A stretch of 5,491 bases of DNA from Rhodospirillaceae bacterium UBA4479. GTDB lineage: Bacteria > Pseudomonadota > Alphaproteobacteria > Rhodospirillales > Casp-alpha2. A model generated the notes under the pieces. The model worked only from the letters and a program-made list of their open reading frames with translations, was not told where the DNA came from and did not search any database. The translations under genes were made by a program, and so were the position numbers. Position 1 is the first letter of the stretch; each line of letters begins with the position of its first letter. This document shows positions 1 through 5,491 of the stretch, piece by piece. Where the stretch lies: assembly GCA_002389175.1 (NCBI GenBank), contig DGNZ01000197.1:1-5491 (forward strand). The letters run 5' to 3'.

Positions 1-4
1 GCCC

Positions 5-973
5 ATGGACGCAGACACGGACGAATTCGGTTATCCGCACAAACACCTCCTCGGCATTGAGGGTCTGAATCCCATTGAAATTACCGCCCTTCTTGATCGC
101 GCCGAGAGTTACGTCGAACAGAATCGGCAAACCAACAAGAAGCGCGCAGTCCTCAGCGGACGCACCATCATCAACCTTTTCTTTGAAGATTCGACGCGGA
201 CCCGCACATCGTTCGAGTTGGCAGGCAAACGTCTGGGCGGTGATGTGATCAACATGTCGGTGGCCACCAGCTCCGTCAAAAAGGGTGAAACCCTGATCGA
301 TACGGCGATGACGCTGAACGCCATGCACCCCGATGTGCTGGTTGTACGTCACCCGGAATCTGGGTCTGTGAAACTATTATCAGAAAAAGTGAACTGCGCC
401 GTCATCAATGGCGGCGATGGGGCACACGAACATCCGACGCAAGCATTGCTTGATGCACTCACCATCCGTCGGCGGGTTGGCAAGATTCAGGGCCTGCGGG
501 TCGCCATATGCGGTGACATCCTGCATTCCCGCGTCGCCCGCTCAAACATCCATCTTTTGACGACCATGGGCGCCCGCGTCCGCCTGATCGCACCCCGCAC
601 GTTGATCCCGACCGGGATTGAGCACATGGGCGTCGAAGTCTTCAACGACATGCGCGAAGGCCTGAAAGACTGCGATATCGTGATGATGTTGCGCCTTCAA
701 CAAGAGCGCATGCACGGCAACTACTTCCCATCGGTTCGTGAGTACTTCCACTTCTTTGGGTTGGACTATGCAAAATTAGAAGGCGCAAAAGCCGATGCAC
801 TGATTATGCACCCCGGCCCCATGAACAGGGGCGTAGAGATCGATAGTGAAGTCGCAGATGACTTTGGTCGAAGCGCTATTCATGAACAGGTTGAAATGGG
901 CGTCGCCGTTCGGATGGCCGCTTTGGAAATCCTGACCGCGAACCTCGACAGAATACCGCAGAGGAACCTCTGA
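5..973 (+). CDS. pyrB: Aspartate carbamoyltransferase catalytic subunit
   Basis: This cytoplasmic enzyme joins carbamoyl phosphate to L-aspartate to give N-carbamoyl-L-aspartate, the committed step of de novo pyrimidine synthesis. The 322-residue product has the usual length of a catalytic chain. Visible family motifs are the carbamoyl-phosphate loop FEDSTRTRTSFE (residues 60-71), the mobile loop SSVKKGET (89-96) that reaches into the neighbouring subunit's active site, HPTQALLD (143-150), and HPGPMNRGVEI (269-279). The N-terminal extension before the conserved HLLGIEGL (14-21) is short, so the ATG at 5 fits family starts, but only four upstream bases are visible and a ribosome binding site cannot be judged. 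The stop overlaps the next start by one base, so translation is probably coupled to the dihydroorotase-like gene. No regulatory pyrI chain is present. Partnering with the downstream PyrC-like protein, as in Pseudomonas-type ATCase, is an inference. Confidence 0.97.
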   Translation: MDADTDEFGYPHKHLLGIEGLNPIEITALLDRAESYVEQNRQTNKKRAVLSGRTIINLFFEDSTRTRTSFELAGKRLGGDVINMSVATSSVKKGETLIDTAMTLNAMHPDVLVVRHPESGSVKLLSEKVNCAVINGGDGAHEHPTQALLDALTIRRRVGKIQGLRVAICGDILHSRVARSNIHLLTTMGARVRLIAPRTLIPTGIEHMGVEVFNDMREGLKDCDIVMMLRLQQERMHGNYFPSVREYFHFFGLDYAKLEGAKADALIMHPGPMNRGVEIDSEVADDFGRSAIHEQVEMGVAVRMAALEILTANLDRIPQRNL

Positions 974-2286
974 TGGCCGTCAAAGCTGACCGCGCACCGG
1001 GACGGGTCGCATACATCAATGCGCGCCTGTTAGACCCTGCGTCTGGTTTGGATACGACAGGTGGCTTGCTCAGCGAAGGCGAGATCATCAAGGATGTCGG
1101 CCCGCACGTCACCGCCAATGTTGCACTCGAAGGCGTGACCGTCATCGATTGCGAAGGCCTGTGCCTGGCACCTGGCCTGGTCGATATGCGGGTTCATTTG
1201 GGCGAACCCGGCGAAGAGCACAAAGAAACCCTGGCATCTGCCGGACGTGCCGCGACCAAGGGCGGCATCACATCGATGGTATGCCTGCCCAATACAGAAC
1301 CCGTGATTGACGATATGTCAGTCGTTGAATTCGTCGCACGGCGTGCACGCCTGCAGGGCCTCACAAAAGTATATCCATACGGCGCCGTCACCAAAGGCCT
1401 GGCTGGCAAGGAAATTGCCGAGTTGGGCATGCTGGCTGAATCAGGCGCCGTCGCATTCACCGACGGCTTAACCCCGATTAAAAACGCCCAGGTCATGCGC
1501 CGCGCGTTGATGTATGCGCGCACTTTTGATCTGATGATCTGCCAGCACCCAGAAGAGCCATCCCTTGCGATGGGGGGTGTCATGAACGCGGGCGAAACGG
1601 CCACACGCCTGGGATTAACCGGCATCCCACGCGAAGCCGAAATCATCATGATAGAGCGCGATATTCGTTTGGTAGAACTCACCGGTGGTCGGCTGCATAT
1701 CGCACATATTTCTACGTCTGACGCGGTTGAAGTCATTCGCGGGGCCAAAGCCCGTGGCCTGCCCGTCACCTGTGACGCATCTCCGCCATATTTCGCCCTC
1801 AACGAAGTCGCGATTGGCGATTACCGGACTTTTGCAAAATTGTCGCCGCCGCTGCGTGATGAAACTGATCGTCGCGCCATCGTCGAAGGAATCAAAGACG
1901 GCACCATCGATTGCATCGCATCCGACCATATGCCCCAGGATGAAGAATCAAAACGCCTGCCGTTCGCCAATGCCGCAGCTGGTGGTGTCGGTCTTGAAAC
2001 ACTTCTACCCGTCACGTTGGAGCTTTATCACAACGGGCATATGTCCTTGTTAAAAGCCCTCGGTCTGATTTCATCTCGCCCGGCTGACCTGCTGGGATTG
2101 CGTTCTGGCAAGCTCTCGCGGGGACGCCCGGCTGACCTGATGATCTTTGATCCCGATCGCGGCTGGAAGGTCGAGGCCGACAAACTCCTCAGCAAATCCA
2201 AAAACACGCCGTTCGACGGCAGATTGGTTCAAGGCGCTGTTGAGCGGACCGTAGTTGACGGCAGAACGGTCTACGTTTCAGACTAA
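973..2286 (+). CDS. pyrC: Dihydroorotase-family protein, probably a catalytically impaired PyrC'-type partner of PyrB
   Basis: The 437-residue protein matches class I dihydroorotases over its full length. These are amidohydrolase-fold enzymes that interconvert carbamoyl-aspartate and dihydroorotate. Retained motifs are GGITSMVCLPNTEPVID (97-113), the Asp of FTDG (D164), H192 in QHPEE, H245 in AHIST, SPPLR (291-295) and the general-base Asp in ASDH (D318). The metal-binding signature normally reading DxHxHLREPG is here DMRVHLGEPG (71-80). The first His is Arg73, the second His75 remains, and the substrate-contacting Arg is Gly77. The usual TPHH segment is SPPY (270-273). Known PyrC' proteins with a lost HxH do no catalysis but assemble with PyrB, and that is my inferred role. 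If so, a second active dihydroorotase should exist elsewhere. A GAGGA ribosome binding site at 961-965 supports the ATG start. An allantoinase or hydantoinase is less likely given the pyrB linkage. Confidence 0.9.
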   Translation: MAVKADRAPGRVAYINARLLDPASGLDTTGGLLSEGEIIKDVGPHVTANVALEGVTVIDCEGLCLAPGLVDMRVHLGEPGEEHKETLASAGRAATKGGITSMVCLPNTEPVIDDMSVVEFVARRARLQGLTKVYPYGAVTKGLAGKEIAELGMLAESGAVAFTDGLTPIKNAQVMRRALMYARTFDLMICQHPEEPSLAMGGVMNAGETATRLGLTGIPREAEIIMIERDIRLVELTGGRLHIAHISTSDAVEVIRGAKARGLPVTCDASPPYFALNEVAIGDYRTFAKLSPPLRDETDRRAIVEGIKDGTIDCIASDHMPQDEESKRLPFANAAAGGVGLETLLPVTLELYHNGHMSLLKALGLISSRPADLLGLRSGKLSRGRPADLMIFDPDRGWKVEADKLLSKSKNTPFDGRLVQGAVERTVVDGRTVYVSD

Positions 2287-2289
2287 CCC

Positions 2290-2901
2290 ATGGAAAGCTT
2301 GGACCCCACACTCGCCATAATTTTGGCTGCCAGTTTCGGCTACGTCTTGGGCTCTATCCCATGGGGATTGGTGCTCGTCCGGATCACGGGCGGCGGGGAT
2401 ATCCGTGATGTCGGCTCCGGCAACATCGGGGCCACGAACGTGCTGCGAACCGGCAACAAATTCGCCGCATTTTTGACACTTATCTTGGATGCATCCAAGG
2501 GCGGATTTGCAGCATGGCTGTTTATGAACGCCAGCGTAGAAGCCGGATTAATTGCGGGTTTCGCAGCCGTCGTTGGCCATAACTTCCCCGTTTGGTTGAA
2601 GTTCAAGGGTGGCAAAGGTGTCGCCACATCGCTCGGCACATTGCTGGTCATTTCTTGGCCAGTCGGGGTTTTGAGCTGCGCCGTGTGGCTGCTGGTCGCA
2701 GGCATGTTCCGGTTCTCGTCATTGGCGTCCATGGCGTCAATCGCCGCATCACCATTTATCGCTTACTGGTTCGACGGCAACATCATGCTGGTCTACATGG
2801 CGGGTGGCTTGACAGTGCTCTCGCTGGTTCGCCACAAACCTAATATCCAGCGCCTGATCAAAGGCCAAGAAACTAAGATCGGTCAGAAGAAAGAGGATTA
2901 A
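2290..2901 (+). CDS. plsY: Acyl-phosphate:glycerol-3-phosphate acyltransferase PlsY
   Basis: PlsY is an integral inner-membrane enzyme that transfers an acyl chain from acyl-phosphate to glycerol-3-phosphate, giving lysophosphatidic acid, the first step of phospholipid synthesis. The 203-residue length is normal for the family. Conserved motifs are GSIPWG (21-26), GSGNIGATNVLR (42-53), LDASKGG (66-72), the VGHNFPVWLKFKGGKGVAT stretch (95-113) containing the glycine-rich phosphate-binding loop, and RHKPNIQRLIKG near the end (181-192). Hydrophobic segments lie at roughly 8-30, 57-79, 84-98, 114-139 and 151-180, consistent with a multi-pass protein. A charged tail rich in Lys follows. The start lies three bases after the pyrC stop and no clear Shine-Dalgarno sequence is visible, so translation may depend on ribosomes finishing pyrC. 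The last base of the stop codon is also the first base of the palindromic element downstream. Confidence 0.96.
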   Translation: MESLDPTLAIILAASFGYVLGSIPWGLVLVRITGGGDIRDVGSGNIGATNVLRTGNKFAAFLTLILDASKGGFAAWLFMNASVEAGLIAGFAAVVGHNFPVWLKFKGGKGVATSLGTLLVISWPVGVLSCAVWLLVAGMFRFSSLASMASIAASPFIAYWFDGNIMLVYMAGGLTVLSLVRHKPNIQRLIKGQETKIGQKKED

Positions 2902-2909
2902 CCCCCTCA

Positions 2910-2927
2910 CCCTCGCCTTCGCGAGGG
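2910..2927 (+). other. Stem-loop in the left arm of the palindromic element
   Basis: CCCTCGC pairs perfectly with GCGAGGG across a CTTC loop, a strong 7-bp GC-rich hairpin beginning eight bases past the plsY stop. There is no T-run after it, so it is not a classical intrinsic terminator. It occupies the segment that makes the left arm longer than the right arm. It could stabilise or punctuate the 3' end of the plsY transcript; this role is an inference. Confidence 0.55.
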
Positions 2928-2994
2928 CAGGCCTATCCTCTCCCCCATTACATGTAGGAGATGGACCCTGAATCAATATGCCTCGATCTTATTC

Positions 2995-3014
2995 CTCCCC
3001 CTATTAAGGGGGAG
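2995..3014 (+). terminator. Stem-loop, possible weak transcription terminator or mRNA end
   Basis: CTCCCCCT pairs with AGGGGGAG over an ATTA loop, an 8-bp perfect stem. The sequence after it is purine-rich (AGGTTAGATGAGGGGG) and lacks the T-tract of a factor-independent terminator. Any termination would therefore be weak, Rho-assisted, or depend on the larger fold of the element. The same G-run alternatively pairs with 2937-2946, so two folds compete. It is the last strong structure between the plsY operon and the next one. Confidence 0.3.
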
Positions 3015-3031
3015 AGGTTAGATGAGGGGGT

Positions 3032-3147
3032 GTTTCATTAACGCCCAGGCACAACAATCTTTCTTTTGTTTAATGAAAACAGCGTTGACGTCTACCCCGG
3101 CTGAAAGGCAACCTTAGTTAACAATCATAAAAATTGCTGGGGGAAAA
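3032..3147 (+). promoter_or_regulatory. Leader region with probable promoter for the Rdx-amidohydrolase operon
   Basis: This AT-richer stretch separates the palindromic element from the next gene and contains no convincing ORF. Two weak promoter readings are possible. One uses TTGACG (3085-3090), close to the -35 consensus, but no good -10 hexamer stands 16-18 bases downstream. The other uses TTTAAT (3069-3074), five of six matches to a -10 box, with only a poor -35 (CAGGCA, 3046-3051). A purine-rich GGGGGA run (3139-3144) just before the ATG at 3148 is the likely ribosome binding site. That a new transcript starts here is inferred from the gap and the upstream structures; the exact start site cannot be fixed. 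Confidence 0.3.
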
Positions 3148-3432
3148 ATGGCCAAGCCGACAGTAGAAATTCACTATTGCAGTACATGTAGGTTCGTCCT
3201 TCGTGCCACATGGATGGCGCAGGAACTCCTGTTCACATTCGGTGAGGATTTGGGGGCTTTGTCACTTGTTCCAGATGATGGCGGTGTTTTCCGCATTCAA
3301 ATGGCAGACGGCACGGTCCTGTATGACCGTAGTGCCAACGACGGCAAATTCCCTGAAAGCAAAGAGCTTAAGCAATTGGTTCGTGATGCCATTGCCCCTG
3401 GCAAAGACCTCGGACATTCCGATAAAGATTAG
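3148..3432 (+). CDS. SelT/SelW/SelH (Rdx) family thioredoxin-fold protein
   Basis: The 94-residue protein has the hallmarks of the SelW-like Rdx family: a beta strand, then a redox motif CSTC (Cys11-x-x-Cys14) in YCSTCRF, followed by RATWMAQELL. The later family signatures are LVPDDGGVFRI (40-50), KFPESKELKQLVRD (67-80) and the C-terminal IAPGKDLGHSD (82-92). Family members are small cytoplasmic proteins thought to act in thiol redox chemistry; the precise partner is unknown. In selenoprotein versions the second Cys is selenocysteine, but here it is an ordinary Cys codon and no in-frame TGA occurs. Length is typical and the start follows a GGGGGA ribosome binding site. The gene ends eight bases before the amidohydrolase start, so the two are probably co-transcribed. 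An overlapping frame starting at 3203 lacks any family resemblance. Confidence 0.9.
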   Translation: MAKPTVEIHYCSTCRFVLRATWMAQELLFTFGEDLGALSLVPDDGGVFRIQMADGTVLYDRSANDGKFPESKELKQLVRDAIAPGKDLGHSDKD

Positions 3433-3440
3433 AGACTTCT

Positions 3441-5123
3441 ATGAATTTCATTATTCGAAACGCCGAGGTTTTTGACGGCACGGGCAGCGACGCGCAGGCC
3501 AATACCGATGTATGGGTTCGCGATGGCCAAATTGCTGCAGTGGGCCCTGAAATAGATGCACCCGATGCAGAGGTGATTGATGCCACAGGCCTCTCCCTGA
3601 TGCCGGGTATCATCGACACGCACACCCATTTCGATGCACAAGTCACGTGGGATCCCACCGTACGCCCGTCCCCTGCCCTTGGGGTGACAACCGTGGTCAT
3701 GGGCAATTGTGGTTTCACTATTGCGCCCTGCAAAGAAGCCGACCGCGAAATTGTCATGAAAAACCTGACACAGGTCGAGGGGATGTCTTTGGACGCCCTT
3801 CGCGATGGCATCGATTGGGGTTTTGAGACATTCCCCGATTATGTCGCCATGCTGGCGAAAAAGGGCACGGTCCCAAATGTGGCCTGCTTCTTGGGTCATA
3901 GTTCGATCCGGACATATGTCATGGGTGCTGCTGCAACCGAACGTGCGGCGACCCCTGACGAAGTTAAGCAGATGTGCGACATCGTTGAGGCTGGCATGGC
4001 TGCCGGGGCCATTGGCTTTGCCACATCCACGGCCCCACAACACAACGGCTGGGGCGGCGTACCCATGCCGTCACGCTTGGCTGATGATAACGAACTCCTC
4101 GCCCTTGTCAGCGCTATGGCTAAATCAGGTCGCGGTATATTCATGCTGACCAAGGGCAATCGGACCGATGTCCCATACCTTGAAGAATTGGCATCGAAAA
4201 CCGGGCGCCCCATCATGATTGCGGCACTGCTGCACAATTCAACCAACCCCACGGGGACCCTGGACGAGCTGGCAAAGATCGCCGATGCCCGTGCGCGCGG
4301 GCATGAACTATGGGGGCAAGTTTCGTGTTGTCCCCTCACTATGGATTTCACACTGAATTCAGCTTACCCACTCGAAGGCCTGAACGCATGGCAGCCGTTG
4401 ATGAAACTGGATGCGGCAGAGCTTCGAAAATCATTGGCAGATCCTGCGTTGCGCCAAGCCATTCGCGATGAGTTGGCTGCCCCTGCAGGGGTGCGATTGT
4501 TCAATGGGGAATGGGACAAGATCGAAGTCACCGAAACCGCCCAGGATGAAAACCGCCACCTCGAACATCGAACCTTGGCAGACATCGCAGCCGATCAGAA
4601 CGCCGATCCACTTGATGCGCTGCTCGACATCGCGCTATCCGAAGACTTAGAGACCATCTTCACCGCTGTGTTATTGAATTCAGACGAAGATGCTGTCGGC
4701 AAGATGCTGACCCATCCCGCTGCGTCATTGGGGTTATCGGATGCGGGTGCGCATCTGACGTTCTTCTGTGATGCCGGATTTGGATTGCGGTTGTTGGGGC
4801 ATTGGTCGCGGGACCTGGGTAAAATGTCGATGACCAATGCGGTCCATGAATTGACAGGCAAGGCCGCTCAGATTTTTGGCATTCAGGGCCGCGGGTTGAT
4901 CAAGGCAGACTTTGCCGCAGATCTGATGTTGTTTGACTCCAAGTCAATCAATCGCGGCCAGAAAAAACGAATTTTCGACCTGCCAGCGAATGCGCATCGA
5001 TTAACTACAGATGCCGTCGGTGTACACGGCGTTTGGATCAACGGTGAACGTGTTGCAGATGCATCGGGTTTAATGAACGACACACCCAAAGCCGGACAAC
5101 TGCTGACGGAGTTTGCAGCCTGA
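3441..5123 (+). CDS. Amidohydrolase of the D-aminoacylase / N-acyl-D-amino-acid deacylase superfamily
   Basis: The 560-residue metal-dependent hydrolase probably cleaves an amide or cyclic amide bond; its substrate is not readable from sequence. The N-terminal beta-sandwich part (1-55) leads into the metal motif PGIIDTHTHFDAQ (55-67, His61 and His63), then GVTTVVMGNCGFTIAP (81-96, with the bridging Cys90), LGHSSIR (151-157), the late catalytic Asp in GLSDAGAH (D434), and the C-terminal sandwich return GLIKADFAADLMLFD (485-499). It is longer than classical D-aminoacylases, which run to about 480 residues. In those enzymes a metal-binding His follows the strand corresponding to GIFMLTKGN (232-240), but here the nearest candidate is Lys238. 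His265 in ALLHNSTNP may be the next ligand. No signal peptide is seen, so it is cytoplasmic. The upstream ribosome binding site is weak. The stop overlaps the next start by one base, implying coupling to a dehydrogenase. Confidence 0.88.
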   Translation: MNFIIRNAEVFDGTGSDAQANTDVWVRDGQIAAVGPEIDAPDAEVIDATGLSLMPGIIDTHTHFDAQVTWDPTVRPSPALGVTTVVMGNCGFTIAPCKEADREIVMKNLTQVEGMSLDALRDGIDWGFETFPDYVAMLAKKGTVPNVACFLGHSSIRTYVMGAAATERAATPDEVKQMCDIVEAGMAAGAIGFATSTAPQHNGWGGVPMPSRLADDNELLALVSAMAKSGRGIFMLTKGNRTDVPYLEELASKTGRPIMIAALLHNSTNPTGTLDELAKIADARARGHELWGQVSCCPLTMDFTLNSAYPLEGLNAWQPLMKLDAAELRKSLADPALRQAIRDELAAPAGVRLFNGEWDKIEVTETAQDENRHLEHRTLADIAADQNADPLDALLDIALSEDLETIFTAVLLNSDEDAVGKMLTHPAASLGLSDAGAHLTFFCDAGFGLRLLGHWSRDLGKMSMTNAVHELTGKAAQIFGIQGRGLIKADFAADLMLFDSKSINRGQKKRIFDLPANAHRLTTDAVGVHGVWINGERVADASGLMNDTPKAGQLLTEFAA

Positions 5124-5491
5124 TGACTGAAACAATTTGCATATTGATGCCCGGCGACATGGGACATGGCGTCGGCTTGGTTCTAAGGGATCATGGATAC
5201 CGAACGGTAACAGCGCTAGAAGGACGCTCCGAGCGCTCACATAAGCTGGCAGAAACTGGGAAAGTCGAAGACCTGGGCACCCTTGATGCCGCAATCGCAG
5301 CATCCGACTTGGTGTTATCGATTTTGCCACCCAGTGCGGCCATCGAGCAGGCCACAAACGTTGCGGCTGCCATGACACGCACCGGAAAAACACCTGTATA
5401 TGTCGATTGTAATGCCATTTCACCGGCGACCACGACAGCGGTTGGCGACATCATTCAAGCTGCGGGGGCCAGCTTCATCGATGCCGGGATC
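5123..5491 (+). CDS. NAD(P)-dependent dehydrogenase, 6-phosphogluconate dehydrogenase-like N-terminal domain (partial, runs off window)
   Basis: The reading frame is open for 123 codons to the window edge, so only the N-terminal part is seen. It begins with a Rossmann strand and dinucleotide loop, ICILMPGDMGHGVG (5-18). This resembles the GxGxMG loop of beta-hydroxyacid dehydrogenases, except that Met9 holds the first Gly position. The residues after the second strand, EGRSERS (33-39), include Arg and Ser, which favours NADPH; that is inference. SILPP (66-70) and YVDCNAISPATT (93-104) match the family in which this domain is followed by a helical DUF1932-type C-terminal domain, giving about 280-300 residues. 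The start ATG overlaps the amidohydrolase stop (TGATG), with ACGGAG at 5106-5111 as a ribosome binding site. Family members oxidise or reduce hydroxy or imino acids; the substrate here is unknown. A 3-hydroxyisobutyrate dehydrogenase is a less likely alternative. Confidence 0.85.
   Translation, partial: MTETICILMPGDMGHGVGLVLRDHGYRTVTALEGRSERSHKLAETGKVEDLGTLDAAIAASDLVLSILPPSAAIEQATNVAAAMTRTGKTPVYVDCNAISPATTTAVGDIIQAAGASFIDAGI

Larger units (their letters stand above)
2901..3031. repeat. Imperfect palindromic intergenic element (REP/MITE-like)
   Basis: The ends form a perfect 9-bp inverted repeat, ACCCCCTCA (2901-2909) against TGAGGGGGT (3023-3031). A second, nested perfect 10-bp pair is CCTCTCCCCC (2937-2946) against GGGGGAGAGG (3008-3017). 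The right arm joins its two blocks with only five bases (TTAGA), while the left arm has 27 bases between them and carries its own hairpin. The middle, about 2947-2994, is unpaired filler with no coding signal. Similar C-run/G-run palindromes are commonly dispersed between genes in proteobacteria, so I read this as a mobile-type or REP-like repeat. No second copy lies in this window, so its repetitive nature is an inference. When transcribed it could fold and limit read-through from plsY or protect the 3' end of the message. Confidence 0.7.

Noticed and set aside
1194..1802. Long 202-codon open frame on the - strand inside pyrC
   Set aside because: It is antisense to a well-conserved gene, has no recognisable motif, and is expected from the codon bias of the + strand gene.
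2995..3031. Classical intrinsic terminator after plsY
   Set aside because: The stem is strong but no T-run follows it, so only a low-confidence terminator entry was kept.
2901..3031. CRISPR array or insertion sequence
   Set aside because: There are only two inverted arms, with no regularly spaced direct repeats and no transposase coding sequence.
3178..3192. Selenocysteine insertion in the SelW-like gene
   Set aside because: Both redox positions are Cys codons (TGC and TGT) and there is no in-frame TGA.
3203..3475. Alternative + frame overlapping the Rdx gene and the amidohydrolase start
   Set aside because: The Rdx frame carries full family motifs. This frame has none and would overlap two real genes.
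3429..4043. 204-codon - strand open frame opposite the amidohydrolase N-terminus
   Set aside because: The opposite strand encodes the conserved HTH and NCGF motifs, so this frame is a shadow. No family resemblance was seen.
1..5491. A novel defence or mobile system
   Set aside because: All genes belong to recognised metabolic families. No nuclease, integrase, toxin-antitoxin pair or reverse transcriptase is visible.

Overview
The window looks like a chromosomal segment of an alphaproteobacterium, possibly Rhodospirillales-like. The GC content is moderate, in the mid-fifties by eye. The grounds are the pyrB-pyrC-plsY gene order, an alphaproteobacterial-style PyrB N-terminus (PHKHLLGIEGL), and a dihydroorotase-like protein with the altered metal motif common in that class. 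All five complete genes and the one partial gene lie on the + strand.

Region 1 (5-2901) is a tight housekeeping operon. It encodes the aspartate carbamoyltransferase catalytic subunit (pyrB), then a dihydroorotase-family protein (pyrC) whose start overlaps the pyrB stop by one base, then, three bases after pyrC, the membrane glycerol-3-phosphate acyltransferase PlsY. The first two belong to de novo pyrimidine synthesis and the third starts phospholipid synthesis. The pyrC product has Arg where the first His of the metal-binding HxH motif should be. It has also lost the Arg of the HLREPG motif and the PHH motif. It is therefore probably a structural partner of PyrB rather than a working dihydroorotase.

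Region 2 (2901-3147) is non-coding. It begins with an imperfect palindromic element of about 131 bp, rich in C-runs on one arm and G-runs on the other, whose first base is the last base of the plsY stop codon. It holds two small hairpins and looks like a dispersed intergenic repeat. A short AT-richer stretch follows, which probably carries the promoter of the next operon.

Region 3 (3148-5491) is a second tight operon. It encodes a small SelW/Rdx-type thioredoxin-fold protein with CxxC, a 560-residue amidohydrolase of the D-aminoacylase (N-acyl-D-amino-acid deacylase) superfamily, and the first 123 residues of an NAD(P)-binding dehydrogenase related to 6-phosphogluconate and 3-hydroxyisobutyrate dehydrogenases. 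The spacing (8 bp, then a one-base overlap) suggests co-expression, perhaps as a small catabolic or redox cassette, but the substrate is unknown.

I saw no RNA genes, CRISPR array, transposase or phage gene. No clearly new biological system is visible. The points most worth a second look are the degenerate PyrC active site, the palindromic repeat, and the unusual metal-site residues and operon partners of the amidohydrolase.
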